A DNA stretch of 64,000 nucleotides, taken from Oasisia sp. SBJ-2009 (Eukaryota > Annelida > Polychaeta > Sabellida > Siboglinidae). Shown here piece after piece: positions 59,161-64,000 of the stretch. The stretch is taken from contig OZ024865.1 in assembly GCA_964017155.1 (NCBI GenBank), positions 16,185,877 through 16,249,876 of the forward strand, written 5' to 3'. A program made the position numbers and the translations under genes. Within the stretch, counting starts at the first letter, position 1. Each line of letters begins with the position of its first letter. Below the pieces are notes generated by a model. It did not search any database, was not told the origin of the DNA, and saw only the letters and a program-made list of their open reading frames with translations.

Positions 59161-59284
59161 ATGTTGACTGGAAGTTTAGTTTGGGCGATGAGACAGGCTT
59201 TCCCAGCCCCAGCCAGGGCCAGAGACAGAGTCCCATACCGAAGTTCTAGTCTAGCCTCTACTCTAGGCCACTATGAGTATGAGT
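59161..59284 (+). CDS. Possible first coding exon or short ORF with a mitochondrial-like N-terminus
   Basis: After an acceptor-like TTGTTTTTCAG ending near 59142, an ATG opens 41 codons: MLTGSLVWAMRQAFPAPARA, RDRVPYRSSSLASTLG and HYEYE, then a TAG. The peptide is Arg/Ser/Ala-rich with only one Asp before its last residues, like a matrix presequence. A possible donor, CACTATGA|GTATGA, precedes the stop, so it may be the first exon of a longer protein. No family was recognised. Confidence 0.35.
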
Positions 59285-59308
59285 AGTATGACTATCAATC
59301 AAGGAGGT

Positions 59309-59476
59309 GGCTTCTTGCTAACCACTCACGTACAAATGCATGTAAAACACCTAATGTCAATCCTGTCAAAAGTACCTTCAACCTAGCCATAACAATACCC
59401 CAAAGGCTAAGTCTTATTCCACATTAGAACATCCAAAAATGGGCATTTGTACGAGAGTGGTTAGCAAGTAGCCATG
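59309..59476. mobile_element. Small hairpin element (~165 bp)
   Basis: TTGCTAACCACTCACGTACAAATGC at the left end pairs with its inverse (GCATTTGTACGAGAGTGGTT) at the right. The sequences are cited by their first and last bases only as landmarks. The core is unique, with no ORF. Confidence 0.5.
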
Positions 59477-59479
59477 CCA

Positions 59480-60315
59480 TGGCATTGCCCACTACCATTC
59501 AGCCTTCCAGCCCCACTTCCAGCAAGGCTGTGCTCCTAAGCAATGCAGGACATAAGTCATAACCTAAGGCTAATCCAGACAGTATGCCTACACAAAACAC
59601 TGAAAATTAAGTTAAAACTAATAAGCCCAATTATAAATTACGGCGGCCAAAAATAGCAAAAAGTTTAATTTTGACAGGCTGCATGGCCGTGAGTAGCAGA
59701 TAAGAATTGTGTCAACACATCATTTATAACTAAGTCAAAGATGCCAGAATAATCAGCCGATACACTCCGTAACAGAAAGAAAAAGGATGGGTCAAAAATG
59801 TTAAACCTTTTATTAGATGCCACCACCACAATATCATGATTAAATGTTATAGTTTTTTTGGCACAACTGTTGACTGCAAACTATTTTTTCCTGATGACAT
59901 TTCTGAGCATGTTATGTATGGGCAGTGTGGCAATATCATGACTGGCAAAAACGTTATCCCACATTAGAAAGCTCCAGAGCTGACTAGATGCACACTACAA
60001 ATGTTCACAATTAAGTTGGAACATGCTACCATGTGATATAGATAATTGGGTAAACACTAGCATTAACAGTAAATAACTACAAAACTAAATTATGGTCTCT
60101 GTTAAAACTAAGTTTAAAATACGGATGGGGTGTATATGAGCAAGTAGGTCTCCTGCTACAAACGCATTCCAAGTATGGATCAGGGTATGACAAAACGTGA
60201 TAGTTTTGTGACAGTCTCACACACAAGCCAGGGTTGATTGCCATGAAAAACTAGGGCTGATAGATCCCGTGCAAAGTGAGGGAGTTTGCTGAGTTGAAGT
60301 GATTGATGAACCGGC
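59480..60315. other. Non-coding stretch, nothing recognised
   Basis: AT-rich, possibly an intron of the candidate gene beginning at 59161. The phrase ATCCCACATTAGAA occurs near 59957 and a similar one near 59415. Confidence 0.4.
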
Positions 60316-60318
60316 TAT

Positions 60319-62616
60319 GGGGTCATTCCATGTCAAATCAATCACTTTTTGGCCATTTTTGCATCACCCGACTCCAATTTTGATAACATTTAGTACAGTT
60401 GTTGGCTCATGCGAGAACATCAAAATAAAAAATAAAATAAAAATCTAGGTCAAGTATCATGGAAGATATAGGTCACTGAACTTTGACCTAAATCGCATAC
60501 TGACCGCTACATTAATGCCTGTAACTCTGCTATGAATGAAGCTAGAGAAACAATCAATATATCATTGGAAAGCCAATAAACATGCACACATAACTATTAT
60601 AAAATTAAAACATTAGTGTAAATAAGAATGTTGTAATTTTTGAAATTTGACCTTTGACCTCAGATACCCAAAAAATGTATCCTCTGATTTTGCTAATATT
60701 TTGTATACAGTATATTATAATATTGCAGAAGAGTCCCTGAAAATATTAGAGTGGGCAAACAATAATGTTCAGAGATACATTAAATTAAGTACACCCAACG
60801 CCACCCGTGGATGGAAAATTGTACCAGGATAGCACTGTTTAAACCAATACAAACATACAGCACAATCTCTGATTTTGCTAGCATTGTGTACACAGGATCC
60901 AATACTATAGCAGAAGAGTCCTTGAAACTATTAGAGTGGGGAAATAATAAGTTTCAGAGATACATTAAATTAAGTACACCTGTGAATGAAAAATATCAAC
61001 AGGACAGCACTGTTTAACCCAATATAAACGTACAGCACAATCTCTGAATTTGCTAATATTTTGAATAGAGCATCTATTGCAGAAAAGTCTCTGAAAATAT
61101 TGGTGTGGACAAATAATAATGTTCAGAGATACATTAAATTAAGTACACCAGTGGATGAAAAATTGCATCAGGATAGCACTGTATAACATGTGAAATACAA
61201 ACATTCAGCATAATCTCTGATGTATAAATCCATATATGTAATATGCTCATTAAATGTATCCTCTGAGTTTGCTAATATTTTGTAGGCAGTATCCTATACT
61301 ATTGCAGAAGAGTCCCTGAAAATATTAGTGTGGGCAAATAATAATGTTCAGAGATACATTAAATTAAGTACACCCGACGTCAACCGTGGATGGAAAATTG
61401 CACCAGGATAGCAGTTTAATCCAATACAACCATACAGCACAATCTTTGATTTTGTTAATATTGTATACACAGGATCCAATACTATTGCAGTTCTAAGAGT
61501 CCCTGAAAATATTAGAGTGGGCAAATAAGAAGTTTCAGAGATACATTAAATTAAGTACACCTGTGGATGAAAAAATTCACCAGGATAGCATTGTTTAACC
61601 CAATACAAACGTACCGCACAATCTCTGAATTTGCTAATATTTTGAATAGAGCATCCTAGACTATTGCAGAAAAGTCCCTAAAAATATTGGAGTGGGCAAA
61701 TAATAATGTTCAGAGATACATTAAATTAAGTATACTTGTGGATGAAAAATTGCACCAGGATAGCACTGTATAACCTGTGCAATACAAACATACAGCACCA
61801 TCTCTGATGTATACATCCATATATGTATATATGTTAACTAATGATATCATTGCTATTCAATATACCAGGGGTTATTATTATCCAATTATCCATCAGGGGC
61901 ACAAGATCATGCACATGTAAATTTTGTCTGTAATGTTAAGTGATTTGTGGCACACAATGTTAAAGCATACAAATGACCAACTTGTATTGCATAATACATA
62001 TGGTAAGCATTACAGATTAAATTGTATTGACAGTTGATCAGCTTCATGTGTTATGATTGCAGTTTCATTAGACTGAGAGATAATATGTGAAATGATCTGA
62101 AAAAGATGAAGTAATGAAATTTATAATTAGTGAGCACATATACATATATGATATACACATCAGAGACTGCTGTATGTTCGTATTGGGTTATACAGTGCTC
62201 TCTTGGTGCAGTTTTTCATCCACGAGTGTACTTAATTTAATGTATCTCTGAACATTATTATTTGCCCACTCTAATATTTTCAGGGACCCTTCTATAATAG
62301 TATAGGATATTGTGTAAAAAATATTTGCAAAATCAGAGGATACATTTTTTGGGTATCTGAGGTCAAAGGTCAAATTTCAAAAATTACAACATTCTTATTT
62401 ACACTAATGTTTTAGTTGAGTTACAGGCATTAATGTAGCGGTCAGTATGCGATTTAGGTCAAAGTTCAATGACCTATATCTTCCATGATACTTGACCTAG
62501 ATTTTTATTTTATTTTTTATTTTGATATTCTCGCATGAGCCAACAACTGTACTAAAGTTCATCAAAATTGGAGTCGGGTGATGTTTTGAGTGATTGATTT
62601 GACATGGAATGACCCT
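60319..62616. mobile_element. Foldback element B (~2.3 kb) with internal tandem units
   Basis: The ends GGGTCATTCCATGTCAAATC and their inverse (GATTTGACATGGAATGACCC) delimit inverted arms of at least 400 bases (60319-60790 and about 62205-62616). Between the arms a unit of about 190-240 bases repeats five or six times, marked by GTTCAGAGATACATTAAATT and GAGTCCCTGAAAATATTAG. No transposase ORF is present; the short open frames belong to the repeat units. Confidence 0.75.
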
Positions 62617-62853
62617 ATGAGAACTATGCAAATACTTGCCCCCCCCCCCAATTTGAAGATGGATAAACATTTCTCGGAACTCCAGCATGGTGCATCCTTG
62701 CAAGCCTTGTGTCATTGTGAACAACAAAAATTATCATCCAACAACAAATACATTTGTGGGCACAGACTGTACAGTGTACACAATACTAGGCTAGCAACAA
62801 ACACGTAAACGTAAATTTTCTGATAGCTGAATACATTTGTTTTATTCACACAG

Positions 62854-63066
62854 TTGCCCGGACAGAGCTGCATGTGGAGATCAGCCGCTGATTGGCTGCA
62901 ATGTTAGTGAACTCTTCAATGGCAGACACTGGAGGAGGAGATGCCACATCGGGGGTCGTTCCTGGTGCACCTGCTGCTGTCGTAGCCACCACCCCAAAAA
63001 GGGTGGTTGTCAGTAAAACACAGATGTCTGCAGTGACTTGTAAAAACATTTACACAAGAGCGAAAG
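62854..63066 (+). CDS. Possible exon of a rightward gene
   Basis: Acceptor-like TTTTATTCACACAG ends at 62853, and a GTATGG donor-like site follows GCGAAAG at 63067. GC is higher than in the flanks. One frame reads MADTGGGDATSGVVPGAPAA then VVVSKTQMSAVTCKNIYTRA, so it could be a first coding exon starting near 62922. The frame is ambiguous and no domain was recognised. Confidence 0.3.
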
Positions 63067-63069
63067 GTA

Positions 63070-63745
63070 TGGACCAGTTTCAGATAGCTGGGAGTCTGAC
63101 ATTACTTTTGTCTTGACTGTATTTGATATAACATGAAGCAACTGAAAAGTATATACTTTGAGCACAGCTGAAATTCTTACTTTGACCAACTGGCAGAAAT
63201 ATTTTGATGTAATAATTGTGATTTTTTAAATTTGCATTTAGGCTGTAGATTTTTCATATGATTGATTGGTTTGACCCTGTCATATTCCAATTGTACTTTA
63301 CTGTGGGTTGACACAGTTAGCTGTTAGGAATTTGTTGTCTGTGACATTAAGTTATCACTGCATAAATACGTTATCATTCCAGAAATGTGTTCAGCTAGAT
63401 ATTGCCCTCTTGATGTAAGCTCCCGTTCTTTATAATCTTTATGCTTTCTAACTCACTTTGTCTTTCACAAAGGTTTAACAGTTCACATATCCACTTCTGA
63501 GATTTCATTTCGTGGTGTCATTCGACATCAGCTTCAATCTTTCCTCTTCCCCTTCTGTTTTGTCACACTCTTTTTGTCATCTATCTCCACTCTTTCTTCG
63601 CACATATCCAAATCACTTTCGTGTTACTTTGTATATATTCTCCAGACGGAGTTGTTTTCTGCAACCGATAGGTCTGTCAATGTCACAGACACTGTCCAGT
63701 GAATGCATTTCAATCTAATACTGATTTCGAAGCTAGATACATGCA
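63070..63745. other. Non-coding stretch, nothing recognised
   Basis: AT-rich with a pyrimidine-rich patch around 63530-63600. No supported exon. Confidence 0.4.
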
Positions 63746-63749
63746 AAGT

Positions 63750-64000
63750 ATAGTTTTATGCAGAGACCTGTCCACCCGTCATTTGTATGGGTAGACGGGT
63801 AAAAATGAAGGAGCAAAAAAGGTCTTCAAAAATTATAGATATTGTCACAGTTCTATGCCTTAAAAATGAGTGTAAATGGTGTCATATGTGTGTTTTGCCC
63901 ATTTCAGGTTAAAAAAAACACATTTAAAGTTTGTAAACTGGCTTAGCAGTTGACGTCCATGTGTTCATCAAAATGTATGACTGGCAAAATCTTGATCCTG
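63750..64000 (+). mobile_element. Foldback family A, copy A6, cut by the window end
   Basis: It starts TAGTTTTATGCAGAGACC and continues through GAGTGTAAATGGTGTCATA to CTGGCTTAGCAGTTGACG. The right part lies beyond the window. Confidence 0.7.

Noticed and set aside
60647..61017. Short ORFs with FANILYT and AEESLKILEWANN peptides
   Set aside because: They repeat with the internal units of foldback element B and are present inverted in its right arm; no known domain.

Overview
The window is nuclear DNA from a bilaterian invertebrate. It shows GT-AG introns, tRNA-derived SINEs, several LINE reverse-transcriptase tails, MITEs and foldback elements, AATAAA signals, and no operons or ribosome-binding sites. 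Gene content and repeat style fit a marine animal such as a mollusc or a lancelet. I cannot settle which from sequence alone.

Four or five loci are present. (1) 579-847 (+) is the last coding exon of a gene that starts outside the window. It encodes an acidic tail with spaced tyrosine motifs, like the cytoplasmic end of a receptor. (2) 5979-33211 (+) is a complete ten-exon gene for a 392-residue, seven-bladed WD40 protein. It is spread over 27 kb by repeat-filled introns. (3) 52576-41190 (-) is a nine-exon gene whose N-terminal half matches the kinetochore protein SKA2. Its C-terminal half looks like the winged-helix microtubule-binding domain of SKA1, giving 275 residues against about 121 in human SKA2. 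(4) 56776-53092 (-) is a four-exon gene for the mitochondrial beta-ketoacyl-ACP synthase OXSM (446 residues). (5) 59161-59284 (+) and 62854-63066 (+) are weak exon candidates for one or more genes running rightwards. Genes 2 and 3 converge on a 4.75-kb minisatellite at 35429-40178.

The most unusual feature is that tandem repeats sit on exon-intron boundaries in all three complete genes. The donor of WD exon 5 is copied about 26 times in a 19-bp array. The donor of SKA2 exon 4 is copied about 69 times in a 25-bp array. The acceptor of WD exon 9 plus the first coding bases is copied about seven times in a ~63-bp array. The acceptor region and presequence start of OXSM exon 1 are duplicated in frame next to a 37-bp array. 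The donor of WD exon 2 has a fresh 27-bp, in-frame duplication. So splice sites themselves appear to be repeatedly amplified in this genome. I recall intronic minisatellites beginning at exon boundaries being described at the amphioxus Adh locus; this is from memory and unverified.

The rest is largely repeats: microsatellites (TA, TGTGC, GAGT, AGGCC, TC, TG), minisatellites (48-, 62-, 16-, 23- and 22-bp), a foldback family with the ACCCGTCCACCC terminus (six copies), two other large hairpin elements, MITEs and decayed retroelements. No CRISPR array, rRNA gene or functional tRNA gene was seen.
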